64,000 nucleotides of DNA from Algoriphagus sp. CAU 1675 (GCF_029222925.1 NZ_JARHUI010000001.1:682986-746985), one strand, 5' to 3'. Positions 25,940-35,609 are shown, counted from the stretch's first letter. Numbers and translations are program-made. The notes: a model not told the origin generated them from the sequence alone.

Positions 25940-26650
25940 TTAGAAACTTTGAAGGATGAAAACGGTTGGGATCTTATGAAGGTCAATAGGGAATTTTTTC
26001 CATTCGGAAACAGGCTTGGTTAGAATCAACTCATCTGCTGCAGTTAAATTTTTGGCAATGCAGAGTTTGGTCTGAGGGGACAGGATCTGAAGCAAATCCT
26101 GGAGCAGGCGATTGTTTCGGAATGGAGTTTCCATAAACATCTGGGCCCTTTTTTCCTTCAGGGATTCCGATTCCAGCTTTCTTAAGGCCAGCGCACGTTC
26201 TTTTTTATCAATCGGTAAGTAGCCGTGAAAAGCAAATGACTGGCCTGAAAAACCAGATCCCATCAACGCCAAAAACATGGAACTTGGCCCGGAAAGGGGG
26301 ACTACCTGAATGCCTTTTTGATGGGCATAGGCAACAGCAAGGGCTCCCGGGTCGGCAATTCCCGGACAGCCGGCCTCCGAAATTACTCCTACATCTGTTC
26401 CGTTTAATAAGGGCTGCATCATTTTGGCTACAGCCTCAGATGAGGTGGATTTGTCCAAAATATCCATCTGTACTTCTTCCAGATTTACTCCCAGTTTCAG
26501 ACTGGAAATATAGCGTCTTGCCGTTCGGGCATTTTCAACCAGATAAACTTTGGTATTGCTGATGACTTCTTTGACTTGTGGAGAAATGACAGACAGTGCA
26601 GTGTTTTCTGCAAGGACGTTGGGAATGAGGAAGAGTTTTCCTTTAGGCAT
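25940..26650 (-). CDS. RsmI-like SAM-dependent methyltransferase (tetrapyrrole methylase fold)
   Basis: 236 residues. The start MPKGKLFLIPNVLAENT and the motif SEAGCPGIADPGA match the Bacteroidota branch of the RsmI / tetrapyrrole-methylase family; standard RsmI has SDAGTPLISDPG. LSGPSSMFLALMGSG is the second family motif. RsmI 2'-O-methylates C1402 of 16S rRNA, but the altered motif and the short length (RsmI is about 285 residues) leave the substrate uncertain. It is the first gene of a two-gene unit with the dipeptidase. Confidence 0.8.
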   Translation of the reverse strand: MPKGKLFLIPNVLAENTALSVISPQVKEVISNTKVYLVENARTARRYISSLKLGVNLEEVQMDILDKSTSSEAVAKMMQPLLNGTDVGVISEAGCPGIADPGALAVAYAHQKGIQVVPLSGPSSMFLALMGSGFSGQSFAFHGYLPIDKKERALALRKLESESLKEKRAQMFMETPFRNNRLLQDLLQILSPQTKLCIAKNLTAADELILTKPVSEWKKFPIDLHKIPTVFILQSF

Positions 26651-26737
26651 CTTAAAAGCTTGTTGGTGTACGAAAGTTAAAATTTAAAGGCCAAAATCAT
26701 TAACTTTTGATGCTTTATCACTCTCTTAATTCTAATT

Positions 26738-28072
26738 ATGAAAATCAAGTCATTGCCCCTGATGGTGTTTTTGATTAGCACCCAGGTCGCATTTTCCCAG
26801 CAAATGAAGGCCTTGGTTGGAGGTACCTTAATTGATGGATTTGGAGGAACTCCCATCCAGAATTCCGTTATCCTGATCGAAGGGGAACGAATAAAAGCTA
26901 TTGGCCAGGTTGGAAGTTTGGAAATCCCGGACGGAGCAGAGCTAATTTCTACCGAAGGCATGAGCGTGATGCCGGGACTTTGGGATATGCATGTACACTT
27001 AATGCTGAATGGGCACAGTGATTATACCCACTGGGACAGTACTTATATAGATATGCTCGAGTCCGTAATCATGCCCTCTTCAGCGCATCAGTTGCTGATG
27101 GCTGGAGTGACCAGCGCGAGAGATTTGGGAGCACCGTTGGAAGCAAGCATCAATGTTCGGGACAAAATCAACAGTGGAGAAATACCTGGTCCTACCATTT
27201 ATGTTTCCGGGCCCTTTATCCAGAAAGCACCTTATCCTAATACAGAAGCCTTCCGTTGGGGAGTAAATGGAGCCGCAGATGCCCGCGCAAAAGTCAAAAA
27301 GCTAGCAGATGCAGGAGTGGATGTGATCAAATTGATTGATCAGGATCAGATGACCCTGGAAGAAGCTAAGGCTGTAGTGGATGAGGCTCATAAGTATGGA
27401 CTTCTTGTGGTAGGACATTCCCACCGCCCTGATGAAATCCGAGTAGGGATTGAAATCGGTGTGGATAATTTTGAACATACAGGATTGAGTTCAGCACCGG
27501 AATACCCGGAGGACATTATGCTCATGTTGAAAGAAAGAGCTGCGAAAATGAACTTGGGTCCGCTATTCTGGACACCAACGGTGGAGGGACTTTACAACTA
27601 TGAATATGTTAGGGACAATCCGGAGAAATTGGACGATCCTAGTTGGCATTTGGGGCTTCCTGATTCAATCGTGAGGGATATCAAAGCCTCTCTTCGCTTT
27701 CCTGGAAGGATGTCCTATTTCCAATTGACCCCTGTGAGGAAACCAACCCTAGACCGAAAATTTGCTCAGCTCAAAGAAAGTGGAGTCGTGATGCTGATTG
27801 GGACCGATAGTGGTATCCCAATGAAGTTTCACAGTCAAAGTACCTGGAATGAGCTGGATGTTTGGGTGAACCATTTTGGAATGGACCCTCTTTTGACAAT
27901 CAAGGCTGCAACCTACTGGCCAGCCGTAGCGATGAAGGTGGATAAAGATTACGGGACCATTTCCGAAGGAAAATATGCCGATATCATTGCAGTCAGAGGA
28001 GATGTGCTGCGCTATATCAACCTATTGCAGGATGTCGATATGGTGATCAAACACGGGAAGCAGGTGAAGTAG
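26738..28072 (+). CDS. Secreted imidazolonepropionase-like amidohydrolase
   Basis: 444 residues with a signal peptide (MKIKSLPLMVFLISTQVAFSQQ). The amidohydrolase metal motifs are His85-x-His87 (WDMHVHL), a Lys in VIKLIDQD which may be the bridging carbamate, His in VGHSHR and NFEHTG, and Asp in LIGTDSGIP. The C-terminal segment GTISEGKYADIIAVRGD is standard for the family. Such exported enzymes are often annotated as prolidases or Xaa-Arg dipeptidases; the substrate cannot be assigned. It is a single-gene unit followed by a strong hairpin. Confidence 0.85.
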   Translation: MKIKSLPLMVFLISTQVAFSQQMKALVGGTLIDGFGGTPIQNSVILIEGERIKAIGQVGSLEIPDGAELISTEGMSVMPGLWDMHVHLMLNGHSDYTHWDSTYIDMLESVIMPSSAHQLLMAGVTSARDLGAPLEASINVRDKINSGEIPGPTIYVSGPFIQKAPYPNTEAFRWGVNGAADARAKVKKLADAGVDVIKLIDQDQMTLEEAKAVVDEAHKYGLLVVGHSHRPDEIRVGIEIGVDNFEHTGLSSAPEYPEDIMLMLKERAAKMNLGPLFWTPTVEGLYNYEYVRDNPEKLDDPSWHLGLPDSIVRDIKASLRFPGRMSYFQLTPVRKPTLDRKFAQLKESGVVMLIGTDSGIPMKFHSQSTWNELDVWVNHFGMDPLLTIKAATYWPAVAMKVDKDYGTISEGKYADIIAVRGDVLRYINLLQDVDMVIKHGKQVK

Positions 28073-28094
28073 GCAGTCTGTAAATGGCAGCAAA

Positions 28095-28134
28095 ATCAAA
28101 GGGGAGAAATCTATTGTGATTTCTCCCCTTTGAT
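28095..28134. terminator. Long hairpin between convergent genes
   Basis: Arms 28095-28110 and 28119-28134 match perfectly over 16 bp with an 8-nt loop. It lies between the convergent amidohydrolase and alpha/beta hydrolase genes. T-runs are weak on both sides, but the stem itself contains stretches of A and T. Confidence 0.65.
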
Positions 28135-28137
28135 CGT

Positions 28138-28896
28138 TTAGCCCAAAAATCGTCTCATTTCCTGTACTACGGCATGTGGCTGTTCGGCATGCAGCCAATG
28201 CCCGGCATTCTGTACAAATTCCAGCTCATAATTGGGGAAATGTTCCAGTATATCCGGAAGGTCTTTTTGTTGGATGTAAGTAGAATTGGCACCGGCAAGG
28301 AAAAGGGTAGGACCTGGATACACGGACCCCTCTGCCAATTCTTCCCCTACGTTTTCTATGTTCTGAGTAATTACAGGCAGATTGATTTTCCATGCAAAAC
28401 CATTACTGTCCCTGGTAAGGCTTTTCAGTAAAAATTGACGAATTCCTAGAATGGAAATGTATTTGGCTAATTGATCGTCGGCCTCTTTTCGAGACTGAAT
28501 AGTTTTCAAATCGAGGGAATTCAATCCTTCCAAAATCGTTTGGTGGTGGACTGGGTAATATCTGGGAGCTATATCTGCGACGATTAGTTTTTCGACCCGC
28601 TCAGGATACTGAGTAGCAAAGTTCATCACTGTTTTTCCCCCCATTGAATGGCCCATCAGGAATACTTTTTCCAAGCCTTCTTCGTCCAAAAGTTCCCGTA
28701 AATCTTCAACCATCACCTTATAATTCCACTCATCTGAATGAGGAGAATCCCCGTGATTTCTTTGATCGACTAAATAGAGAGTATATTCATTTTCAAGTTC
28801 ACGGGCAATGCTAAACCAGTTATCAGCAGAGCCGAAAAGGCCATGAAGGATAACCAGAGGCGGGCCAGTACCGGATTTTTTAAAGTTTAATTTCAT
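28138..28896 (-). CDS. Alpha/beta hydrolase (YbfF-like esterase)
   Basis: 252 residues from the ATG at 28896 (MKLNFKKSGTGPPLVILHGL). A longer frame to 28941 adds residues unlike the family. Motifs: oxyanion HGLFGSADNW, nucleophile Ser84 in MGHSMGGK, the acid Asp probably in the ADIAPR or LFLAGANS regions, and the general-base His in NAGHWLHAEQP. YbfF-type enzymes are cytoplasmic esterases that act on short acyl or malonyl esters. It is 111 nt downstream of pdxJ's end only in the sense of the opposite neighbour order; both genes are on the minus strand with pdxJ upstream. Confidence 0.84.
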   Translation of the reverse strand: MKLNFKKSGTGPPLVILHGLFGSADNWFSIARELENEYTLYLVDQRNHGDSPHSDEWNYKVMVEDLRELLDEEGLEKVFLMGHSMGGKTVMNFATQYPERVEKLIVADIAPRYYPVHHQTILEGLNSLDLKTIQSRKEADDQLAKYISILGIRQFLLKSLTRDSNGFAWKINLPVITQNIENVGEELAEGSVYPGPTLFLAGANSTYIQQKDLPDILEHFPNYELEFVQNAGHWLHAEQPHAVVQEMRRFLG

Positions 28897-29007
28897 AGTA
28901 TTTTTTTTGTCCACAGTCCACAGGCCAGATGTGACAGCCATTTTTGGAACGAATTGATGATTTAGTATTCCCCGACTTTCAAATTTTAAAATCTTTCAAT
29001 TTTCAAT

Positions 29008-29724
29008 TCAAATTTCCAACTGCCTTCTATACATCTGAATCGTGTTTTCCAAGCCGTAATATAAGGCATCACAGACCAGGGCATGGCCGATGGAAACCTC
29101 ATCCAAATAAGGGATGTTTTTCTTCAGAAAGGCCAAATTGTGAAGATCTAGGTCATGACCTGCATTGAGCCCCAAGCCTAATTCCTGGGCTAGTTGAGCT
29201 ACTTCCACATAAGGTTTTACGGCTTTCTCTCTGTCTTCATGGTAATGTGAGGCATAAGGTTCAGTATAGAGCTCTACTCGGTCCGTACCGGTCAACTTTG
29301 CAGGTTCGAAGTATTTTGCCTCAGGATTGATAAATATTGAAACACGTGTTCCGATTTCCTTGAGTTCTGCTACGATGTCCCGAAGCATAAATTGATTTTC
29401 GATGGTGTCCCATCCGGTATTGGAGGTGATTGCATCGGGTGGATCCGGTACAAGGGTTGCTTGGGCGGGTTTCACTTCCCGAATCAGCTGCATATAGCGC
29501 GCGTCAGGATAGCCTTCAATGTTAAATTCAGTCGTAACCACCTTTGCCAGATCCAACACATCCTGATACCGGATGTGGCGTTCGTCCGGTCTGGGGTGAA
29601 CCGTAATTCCCTGTGCCCCAAATCGTTCACAGTCCAAGGCGACCTTGACAACATCGGGGTTATTGCCTCCTCTGGCATTGCGAAGTGTGGCAATCTTGTT
29701 AATATTTACACTTAATTTGGTCAT
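29008..29724 (-). CDS. pdxJ: Pyridoxine 5'-phosphate synthase
   Basis: 238 residues. The N-terminus [28 protein letters not shown] and the segment [18 protein letters not shown] are diagnostic of PdxJ; later HDLDLHNL and [17 protein letters not shown] complete the TIM barrel. It condenses 1-deoxyxylulose 5-phosphate with 3-amino-2-oxopropyl phosphate to make pyridoxine phosphate (vitamin B6, DXP-dependent route). The gene is divergent from yqeY; its start codon lies next to the -33 box of the yqeY promoter. Confidence 0.95.
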   Translation of the reverse strand: MTKLSVNINKIATLRNARGGNNPDVVKVALDCERFGAQGITVHPRPDERHIRYQDVLDLAKVVTTEFNIEGYPDARYMQLIREVKPAQATLVPDPPDAITSNTGWDTIENQFMLRDIVAELKEIGTRVSIFINPEAKYFEPAKLTGTDRVELYTEPYASHYHEDREKAVKPYVEVAQLAQELGLGLNAGHDLDLHNLAFLKKNIPYLDEVSIGHALVCDALYYGLENTIQMYRRQLEI

Positions 29725-29748
29725 ATACAGGTCGAAAAGGTATTTTTG
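29716..29748 (+). promoter_or_regulatory. Promoter of the yqeY-cvpA-pabA unit
   Basis: TTTG at 29716-29719 and TATTTTTG at 29741-29748, separated by 21 nt, fit the Bacteroidota consensus. The -33 box overlaps the 5' end of the divergent pdxJ. The predicted start near 29755 shows that the ATG at 29746 cannot be used and supports 29782. Confidence 0.6.
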
Positions 29749-29781
29749 TCTGATATAAGAATTAACACAAACTTAGGACTA

Positions 29782-30234
29782 ATGAGTTTAAAGCAGAAGA
29801 TAGAAAGTGAAATAAAATCGGCAATGATCGCAAAGGACAAAACAAGATTGAGTGCTTTGCGTGCCATCAAGTCCCTGATTTTATTGGAAGAAACCAAAGA
29901 AGGGGCAAAAGCAGAAATCAGTGCTGATGATGAATTGAAGCTTCTAACCAAGGCTGCCAAACAGCGAAAGGACTCCGCTGATATTTATGAGCAACAAGGA
30001 AGAGCTGACCTGTATGAAGTGGAAATGGCAGAGCTGAAGATTATTCAGGAATTCTTGCCAAAGGCCTTGAGTGAGGAAGAACTTGTGGAGGCTGTTAAGG
30101 CTATTATCGCCGAAACAGGAGCTTCCGGTCCAAAAGATATGGGGAAAGTAATGGGTGTTGCCAGTAAAAAACTTGCCGGAAAAGCAGATGGCAAAGCGAT
30201 TGCTGATCATGTCAAAGCCTTATTGAATAGCTGA
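29782..30234 (+). CDS. GatB/YqeY domain protein
   Basis: 150 residues from the ATG at 29782 (MSLKQKIESEIKSAMIAKDKTRLSALRAI). The YqeY family is recognised by this helical start, then EIQQGRADL-like EQQGRADLYEVEMAELKIIQEFLPKALSEEEL and GPKDMGKVMGVASKKLAGKADGK. It resembles the C-terminal tail domain of GatB and may bind tRNA or aminoacyl-tRNA amidotransferase; the function is not established. The following cvpA-like gene begins 1 nt after the stop. Confidence 0.88.
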   Translation: MSLKQKIESEIKSAMIAKDKTRLSALRAIKSLILLEETKEGAKAEISADDELKLLTKAAKQRKDSADIYEQQGRADLYEVEMAELKIIQEFLPKALSEEELVEAVKAIIAETGASGPKDMGKVMGVASKKLAGKADGKAIADHVKALLNS

Positions 30235-30235
30235 T

Positions 30236-30784
30236 TTGGACTCGCTGGTTGATATTATCATTGTAGTCGTGATGGTCTTGGGTGCCTATGAGGGATACAA
30301 GCATGGCTTCCTCTTTGGCATCCTCGGATTGGTAGGATTTGTTGTTGCTGTAGTCTTGGGATTTTATTTCATGGACCCAATGGCCGATTGGTTGGGTGAA
30401 AACGTTCAGGATTTCAATCTTACCTATCCGATCGTCGCATTTCTGATTATATTTTTTTTGAGCCTGATTATCATTCGTGTGGCAGCCTGGATCCTCAAAA
30501 AGCTCATGGATTTAACCATTTTAGGAACCTTTGATTCTTTTGCGGGTATCCTATTGGGTGTGGTGAAATCAGCTTTTTTCATCAGCTTGTTTCTATGGCT
30601 TACCCAGGAATTTGATCTGGATCTTCCTAGGGAATGGAAAAAATCCTCGGAGGTCATTCCCTTCATCGAGCCTTTGGCTCCAGCAGTAATCCAAATTCTC
30701 GAACCTATATTCCCCTCGATGGAAGCCACACAGGAAAAACTGGAAGACCTGGTTGAAAAGCTGAAGGATGTTACTTCTGATTGA
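30236..30784 (+). CDS. cvpA: CvpA family membrane protein (TTG start)
   Basis: 182 residues with four membrane helices (about 7-25, 28-47, 65-85, 100-120) and a C-terminal acidic tail. The start is TTG at 30236, 1 nt after the yqeY stop; no ATG or GTG is near in frame. The family is named for colicin V production in E. coli, where it contributes to envelope stress tolerance. The C-terminus overlaps pabA by 17 nt, so this unit is translationally coupled. Confidence 0.85.
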   Translation: MDSLVDIIIVVVMVLGAYEGYKHGFLFGILGLVGFVVAVVLGFYFMDPMADWLGENVQDFNLTYPIVAFLIIFFLSLIIIRVAAWILKKLMDLTILGTFDSFAGILLGVVKSAFFISLFLWLTQEFDLDLPREWKKSSEVIPFIEPLAPAVIQILEPIFPSMEATQEKLEDLVEKLKDVTSD

Positions 30785-31409
30785 TAATTTTGATTCCTTC
30801 AGCTACATGTTGGCTGATTTGATCCGTCAAAGCGGGCAGGAATTAGTAGTACTTAGAAATGATGTTTCACCAGAGGAATTGGCTGAAATTCCATTCAAGG
30901 GTTTGATCCTTTCACCTGGACCGGGTAAGCCCTCAGAAGCAGGCAATCTCATGCAGATTTTGAAAGATTGGCATGACAAAGTCCCGGTGCTTGGGGTCTG
31001 TCTGGGTCATCAGGCTATAGGAGGATTTTTTGGTGCCGATTTGGTGAAAAATACCGTCCCAGTCCATGGCAAAGTCCACAAAGTAAGTAAAAACAGAAGA
31101 GACCGGTTTACGGATTTGTTGCCCAAGGAGTTTAATGTGACTCGCTACCATTCCCTTCAATTGGCCAATTTGCCGGGATGTTTGGATTGTATCCTTGAAA
31201 CAGAGTGCGGGGAAATCATGGGCATTTCCCACAAAACCTTACCTATTTTGGGTGTGCAGTATCACCCTGAGGCATTGCTGACAGAGTTTGGTTTGGAATT
31301 GATAAAGAATTGGATTTGGGCTTCTGGTTTGGTGGATTTGAATTCCTTAGAACTGCTCAACGCAGATCAATCACCTCAATACCAGGATATTTTTTCAAAT
31401 CAAAAATAA
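30768..31409 (+). CDS. pabA: Glutamine amidotransferase component of anthranilate/4-amino-4-deoxychorismate synthase
   Basis: 213 residues. The N-terminus LLIDNFDSFSYML, the oxyanion strand LILSPGPGKP, the nucleophile Cys in GVCLGHQAIGG (about residue 78) and the His-Glu pair in QYHPEA (about 165) define a class I amidotransferase of the TrpG/PabA kind. It supplies ammonia to a PabB or TrpE partner, which is not in the window, so pabA against trpG is a judgement. It overlaps cvpA by 17 nt, and its 3' end overlaps the convergent lolA gene by 53 nt. Confidence 0.85.
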   Translation: MLLLIDNFDSFSYMLADLIRQSGQELVVLRNDVSPEELAEIPFKGLILSPGPGKPSEAGNLMQILKDWHDKVPVLGVCLGHQAIGGFFGADLVKNTVPVHGKVHKVSKNRRDRFTDLLPKEFNVTRYHSLQLANLPGCLDCILETECGEIMGISHKTLPILGVQYHPEALLTEFGLELIKNWIWASGLVDLNSLELLNADQSPQYQDIFSNQK

Positions 31410-32010
31410 AGTAATTGGAGGCCAAGTTGGCATTGGAATTCAAATTTCTAAAGGTGTAAGAAAACATTCCTCCCTGTCCGTCAAACATCTCCCATCCCAG
31501 TAAATCCTTGGTGTTTTTGTCAATCATTAATTTGACCCGTTCGAACGGACGATTGGATTCGGTGGAAATGAGCTCTACAACCTGGACGGTTTTGCCCTGG
31601 TATTGTTTTTCACCCTCCAGCTTGTAATCAAATCCGGATTCATACATCCTGTAAATATTGGAGGGAGTCAATTCCCCTTCCATTTGAGAGACATCATTGA
31701 TGGTGACTTCCTTATAGCCATCTGATTGGATAAAGGTCCAGACAGTTTTGCCATCATTATAGATTTCCTGTTCGGGAAGTTTGAGCCTGTATTGCTCTCC
31801 TTTTACTGCAATGTCACCGGATTGCCGGTCACTGGCTCCCACTTCATCCTGATAAGTGAAGTCGAAACTGGCAGTGAAGCCGTTCATACTTTTGAACTTT
31901 TGACTCATGGCGTCCAAGACGGTTTTTGCCTTGGGGTCTTTTTGGGCTGAAGCACTCAAAATCAAAATGAAGTTGAGCAATAAAGTAAAAAACAGGGTGT
32001 TTTTATTCAT
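31357..32010 (-). CDS. Outer-membrane lipoprotein carrier protein LolA-like
   Basis: 217 residues with a signal peptide (MNKNTLFFTLLLNFILILSASAQ). The LolA fold is suggested by KSMNGFTASFDFTYQDE, YRLKLPEQEIYNDGKTVWTFIQSDGYKEVTINDV and the final ...GGMFSYTFRNLNSN. It would shuttle lipoproteins across the periplasm to the outer membrane. It is 32 nt downstream of ftsK, on the same strand, an arrangement also seen in other bacteria. The 3' end overlaps pabA by 53 nt. Confidence 0.85.
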   Translation of the reverse strand: MNKNTLFFTLLLNFILILSASAQKDPKAKTVLDAMSQKFKSMNGFTASFDFTYQDEVGASDRQSGDIAVKGEQYRLKLPEQEIYNDGKTVWTFIQSDGYKEVTINDVSQMEGELTPSNIYRMYESGFDYKLEGEKQYQGKTVQVVELISTESNRPFERVKLMIDKNTKDLLGWEMFDGQGGMFSYTFRNLNSNANLASNYFIFDLKKYPGIEVIDLR

Positions 32011-32042
32011 GATTTGGACCGTGAAACTTGTAAAATGGTCTT

Positions 32043-34514
32043 TTACAAACTATTCAATAACTGTTCCAAACTGGCCTCGTCCTGAATGAGAACTTCTCTG
32101 GCTTTGGAGCCTTCAAATGGACCGACGATTCCAGCAGCTTCCAGTTGATCCACAATCCGACCAGCCCTGTTGTAGCCCAGTTTCAATTTGCGCTGAATCA
32201 AGGAGGTACTGCCTTGCTGATGCATTACGATCAAACGGGCGGCATCGTCAAAAAGAGGGTCTCGGTCAGATAAATCCACATCACCAATGGAGCCTTCCCC
32301 TTCTTCTCCCTCATATTCAGGCAGCAGATAGGCATCAGAATAACCTTTTTGCTCGCCGATCCAATCACAGATTGCATCGACCTCAGGGGTATCCAAGAAG
32401 GCACATTGTAGACGGATCATTTCTGAACCTTGGGAAAGCAGCATATCTCCCATTCCGATCAATTGGTCAGCTCCACCTGCGTCCAAGATGGTTCTGGAGT
32501 CAATTTTTGAAGTTACACGGAAAGAAAGACGGGCAGGGAAATTGGCCTTGATTATACCGGTGATGACGTTCACAGAAGGTCTTTGGGTCGCTACTACCAG
32601 GTGAATACCAATCGCACGGGCGAGTTGTGCAAGTCTCGCAATAGGCCCTTCAATTTCCTTGCCTGCGGTCATCATCAAATCCGCCAATTCGTCTATGACC
32701 AAAACAATGTATGGCATGAAATAATGGCCCTTTTCAGGATTGAGCTTGCGGGCAATGAATTTTGCGTTGTATTCTTTCAGATTTCTACAACCTGCATCCT
32801 TCAGTAAATTGTATCGGTTGTCCATTTCGATACAAAGGGAATTGAGGGTATAGATCACCTTTTTGGTATCGGTGATGATGGCTTCCTCCGAACCCGGAAG
32901 TTTTGCCAAAAAGTGCCTCTCAATCTTATTGAACAAGGTCAATTCCACCTTCTTGGGATCGACCAATACAAACTTGAGCTGAGAAGGATGCTTTTTATAA
33001 ACCAGGGAGGCCAAAATCATATTCAGACCAACGGATTTACCCTGCCCTGTAGCACCGGCCATCAGCAGGTGAGGCATTTTTGCGAGATCAGCAACAAATA
33101 CCTCATTGGAAATAGTTTTACCTAAGGCAACTGGAAGGTCTTTATCGGAGCGCATGAATTTTTCCGTTCCGATTACTGCCCGTGCAGGAACCAATTCCCG
33201 GTTTTTATTAGGTACCTCAATACCAATTGTGCCTTTTCCTGGGATAGGAGCAATGATTCTGATGCCAAGAGCAGCCAAACTTAGGGCAATATCATCTTCC
33301 AGGTTTTTGATTTTGGAAATCTTGATGCCTGCCATGGGTACGATTTCATAAAGGGTAACAGTTGGGCCGATCGTGGCTTTGATCTCCTGTATTCCTATTT
33401 TGAAATTTTCGAGGGTCTCTACAATCTTGTTTTTGTTTTCTTCAAGCTCCTGTCGGGTTACCGTGACTTTCTGTAAATCATATTCATTTAACAAGTCAAG
33501 GGTAGGATACTTGTAGTTGGGCAGGTCAAGAGTCGGGTCATAAGGGTCCAGGTTTTCAACCTCTACGGCGGTTTTTTCCTCACCCTCGGGCTTGCTCACT
33601 GAGAAATTTTTCTCTTCAATAAGAATGGGTTCCTCCTCCGTGATTTCATCCAGAATATTTACCTGAGGGACATCAAAAAGGTCGTCTTCTAATTCCTCCT
33701 TGGTATCATCGGATTCCTCATCGGGATTTTCGGAAACAATCCAGCTGCTGCCGTCATCCTCAAATCCTTCCTCGTCCTCGTCTAAATCAAATGGGTTGTC
33801 GACCTTGCTTTCTTCAGTAATTTCCGCTGAGGCCGGAGATAGGGTGTCGTCTTCGATTTCGCTGGCTTTTACACTGAACCAATCGAGTTTGTCAATATCG
33901 AAAAAGAAGATTACGAAAATCAATAGGGCTCCACCGATTAGGATGAAGGTCCCCCATCCCAGAAAATCTGCCGAAAGCTTGGCCAGCTCAAAGCCAAATC
34001 CCCCGGACAAAAAGCTCCAGTAAGAATATCCCTGAACAAGAATGACTATATAGCCTGTCAGAAGGCCAAGCCAGAAGGTGAAAAAGAGGGCAAAGCTACT
34101 GTAACGGGTCAGTGACACAATTGAAAACTTAAAAGCCCATCTGAATCCAAGAATAAACAGGAAAGGAGGGACGAGGAAAGCCGCAATTCCGAACCAGCGA
34201 TAAATCAGCCAATGCGCTGCCTGTGCTCCCAAATATCCCAGCCAGTTTTTTGATTCCCGGGCAGTTTCCCGGAGTTCTTCAGAGGGATTGTTCATGACCA
34301 AGCTTTGGTCAGAGGTCCCGTTGAAGAGATAGCTCAAAAATGCGATAAAAAGGAAAATACCACCGGACATGAGAAGGATTCCAAAAGTCATGGTGAGCTT
34401 TGAGCTTTTCAGACTTTGGAATGAAAATTTGGGGCCTTTAAATCCGGAAGGCTGTTTTTTTGAATTTTCTCCTTTTTTGCGAAAAGTATTTGTTTTGGGT
34501 GAATTGGTGGCCAT
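32043..34514 (-). CDS. ftsK: DNA translocase FtsK
   Basis: 823 residues. The N-terminal third has four membrane helices (about 42-62, 95-115, 135-155, 175-210), then an acidic linker (about 220-330), then the alpha/beta motor with Walker A GATGQGKS (about 487-494) and Walker B VLVIDELADLMM. The gamma domain at the C-terminus includes ASTSLIQRKLKLGYNRAGRIVDQLEAAGIVGP in pieces. It pumps chromosome ends through the closing septum and helps dimer resolution. lolA follows downstream. Confidence 0.95.
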   Translation of the reverse strand: MATNSPKTNTFRKKGENSKKQPSGFKGPKFSFQSLKSSKLTMTFGILLMSGGIFLFIAFLSYLFNGTSDQSLVMNNPSEELRETARESKNWLGYLGAQAAHWLIYRWFGIAAFLVPPFLFILGFRWAFKFSIVSLTRYSSFALFFTFWLGLLTGYIVILVQGYSYWSFLSGGFGFELAKLSADFLGWGTFILIGGALLIFVIFFFDIDKLDWFSVKASEIEDDTLSPASAEITEESKVDNPFDLDEDEEGFEDDGSSWIVSENPDEESDDTKEELEDDLFDVPQVNILDEITEEEPILIEEKNFSVSKPEGEEKTAVEVENLDPYDPTLDLPNYKYPTLDLLNEYDLQKVTVTRQELEENKNKIVETLENFKIGIQEIKATIGPTVTLYEIVPMAGIKISKIKNLEDDIALSLAALGIRIIAPIPGKGTIGIEVPNKNRELVPARAVIGTEKFMRSDKDLPVALGKTISNEVFVADLAKMPHLLMAGATGQGKSVGLNMILASLVYKKHPSQLKFVLVDPKKVELTLFNKIERHFLAKLPGSEEAIITDTKKVIYTLNSLCIEMDNRYNLLKDAGCRNLKEYNAKFIARKLNPEKGHYFMPYIVLVIDELADLMMTAGKEIEGPIARLAQLARAIGIHLVVATQRPSVNVITGIIKANFPARLSFRVTSKIDSRTILDAGGADQLIGMGDMLLSQGSEMIRLQCAFLDTPEVDAICDWIGEQKGYSDAYLLPEYEGEEGEGSIGDVDLSDRDPLFDDAARLIVMHQQGSTSLIQRKLKLGYNRAGRIVDQLEAAGIVGPFEGSKAREVLIQDEASLEQLLNSL

Positions 34515-34568
34515 GGAATCGATTTGTATCCGATTTTAAGTTAAGGCTTTGCTTCGAAGATTGGCAAA

Positions 34569-35609
34569 TTACCTGGAAAAATAAGTCAATAGTCCTTTTT
34601 TGATTTTTTTGATTAGGCCAGGTCCCTCATAAATCATGCCTGAGTATACCTGAACCAAACTGGCTCCGGCTTCAAGTTTTTCAATGGCATCTTCTGCCGA
34701 AAAAATTCCTCCTACTCCAATGATTGGGAAGGCTCCATTCGATTTCTGATGCAAATATCGGATTACCTCGGTGCTTCTTTTTCCCAATACTTTTCCGCTG
34801 ACTCCTCCGGCTCCAATGGCTTCCACTTCTTGGGATGGGGTTTTCAGCTGGGAGCGGTCTATGGTGGTATTGGTTGCAATCACTCCGTCTATTTTTGTCT
34901 CCTGTACGATTTCCACGATATCGTCCAATTGGCCTTCGGTCAGATCGGGTGCGATTTTTAACAGGATCGGCTTTGGTTTTTCTTTGCTGTCATTGGCTTT
35001 TTTTACAGCCTGTAGGAGCTGCTTGAGGGGCTCCTTTTCCTGCAAATCCCTAAGATTTGGGGTGTTGGGTGAACTGACATTGACTACAAAATAATCCACA
35101 TAGTCATGCAAAGCCTCCAAACAGAAGAGATAGTCATCCACCGCATTTTCATTCGGAGTGACTTTGTTCTTCCCGATGTTTCCTCCCACGATCACATCAG
35201 ATTTTCTCTTCTTCAGACGCTCCACCGCTTCAAGTACACCTCCGTTGTTGAATCCCATCCGGTTGATCAGCGCTTCATCTTGGGGAAGTCTGAATAGGCG
35301 CGGCTGGGGATTTCCATCCTGAGGCTTAGGAGTAAGGGTCCCAATCTCAATAAAACCAAATCCAAGTTTGGCCATTTCATCGATCAACTTGGCGTCTTTA
35401 TCAAAGCCAGCGGCCAAACCAACCGGGTTTTTGAATTTTAATCCGAAAACCTCACGCTCCAATTTCGGGTCCTCAAAAGAATAGACGGATTTGATGATGG
35501 AGCCAACAATTGGAAAGTTGAAGGCGAATTTGGTAAGGTCAAAGGTGAAATGGTGAGCGCTTTCCGGGTTTTTGGTGAAAAGGAAAGGCTTGATAAGGGA
35601 TTTGTACAC
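34569..35609 (-). CDS. pyrD: Dihydroorotate dehydrogenase (quinone), class 2
   Basis: 346 residues from a GTG at 35609, which gives (M)[22 protein letters not shown], matching E. coli PyrD MYYPFVRKALF...; the frame is also open to a TTG at 35639, which adds ten residues. The class 2 motifs are present: [24 protein letters not shown], and the catalytic Ser in [13 protein letters not shown]. The N-terminal amphipathic helices bind the membrane and quinone. It oxidises dihydroorotate in pyrimidine synthesis. It ends 55 nt before ftsK. Confidence 0.93.
   Translation of the reverse strand: MYKSLIKPFLFTKNPESAHHFTFDLTKFAFNFPIVGSIIKSVYSFEDPKLEREVFGLKFKNPVGLAAGFDKDAKLIDEMAKLGFGFIEIGTLTPKPQDGNPQPRLFRLPQDEALINRMGFNNGGVLEAVERLKKRKSDVIVGGNIGKNKVTPNENAVDDYLFCLEALHDYVDYFVVNVSSPNTPNLRDLQEKEPLKQLLQAVKKANDSKEKPKPILLKIAPDLTEGQLDDIVEIVQETKIDGVIATNTTIDRSQLKTPSQEVEAIGAGGVSGKVLGKRSTEVIRYLHQKSNGAFPIIGVGGIFSAEDAIEKLEAGASLVQVYSGMIYEGPGLIKKIKKGLLTYFSR

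Noticed and set aside
29944..30210. 88-codon ORF opposite yqeY
   Set aside because: Antisense shadow; yqeY has family motifs and a promoter.
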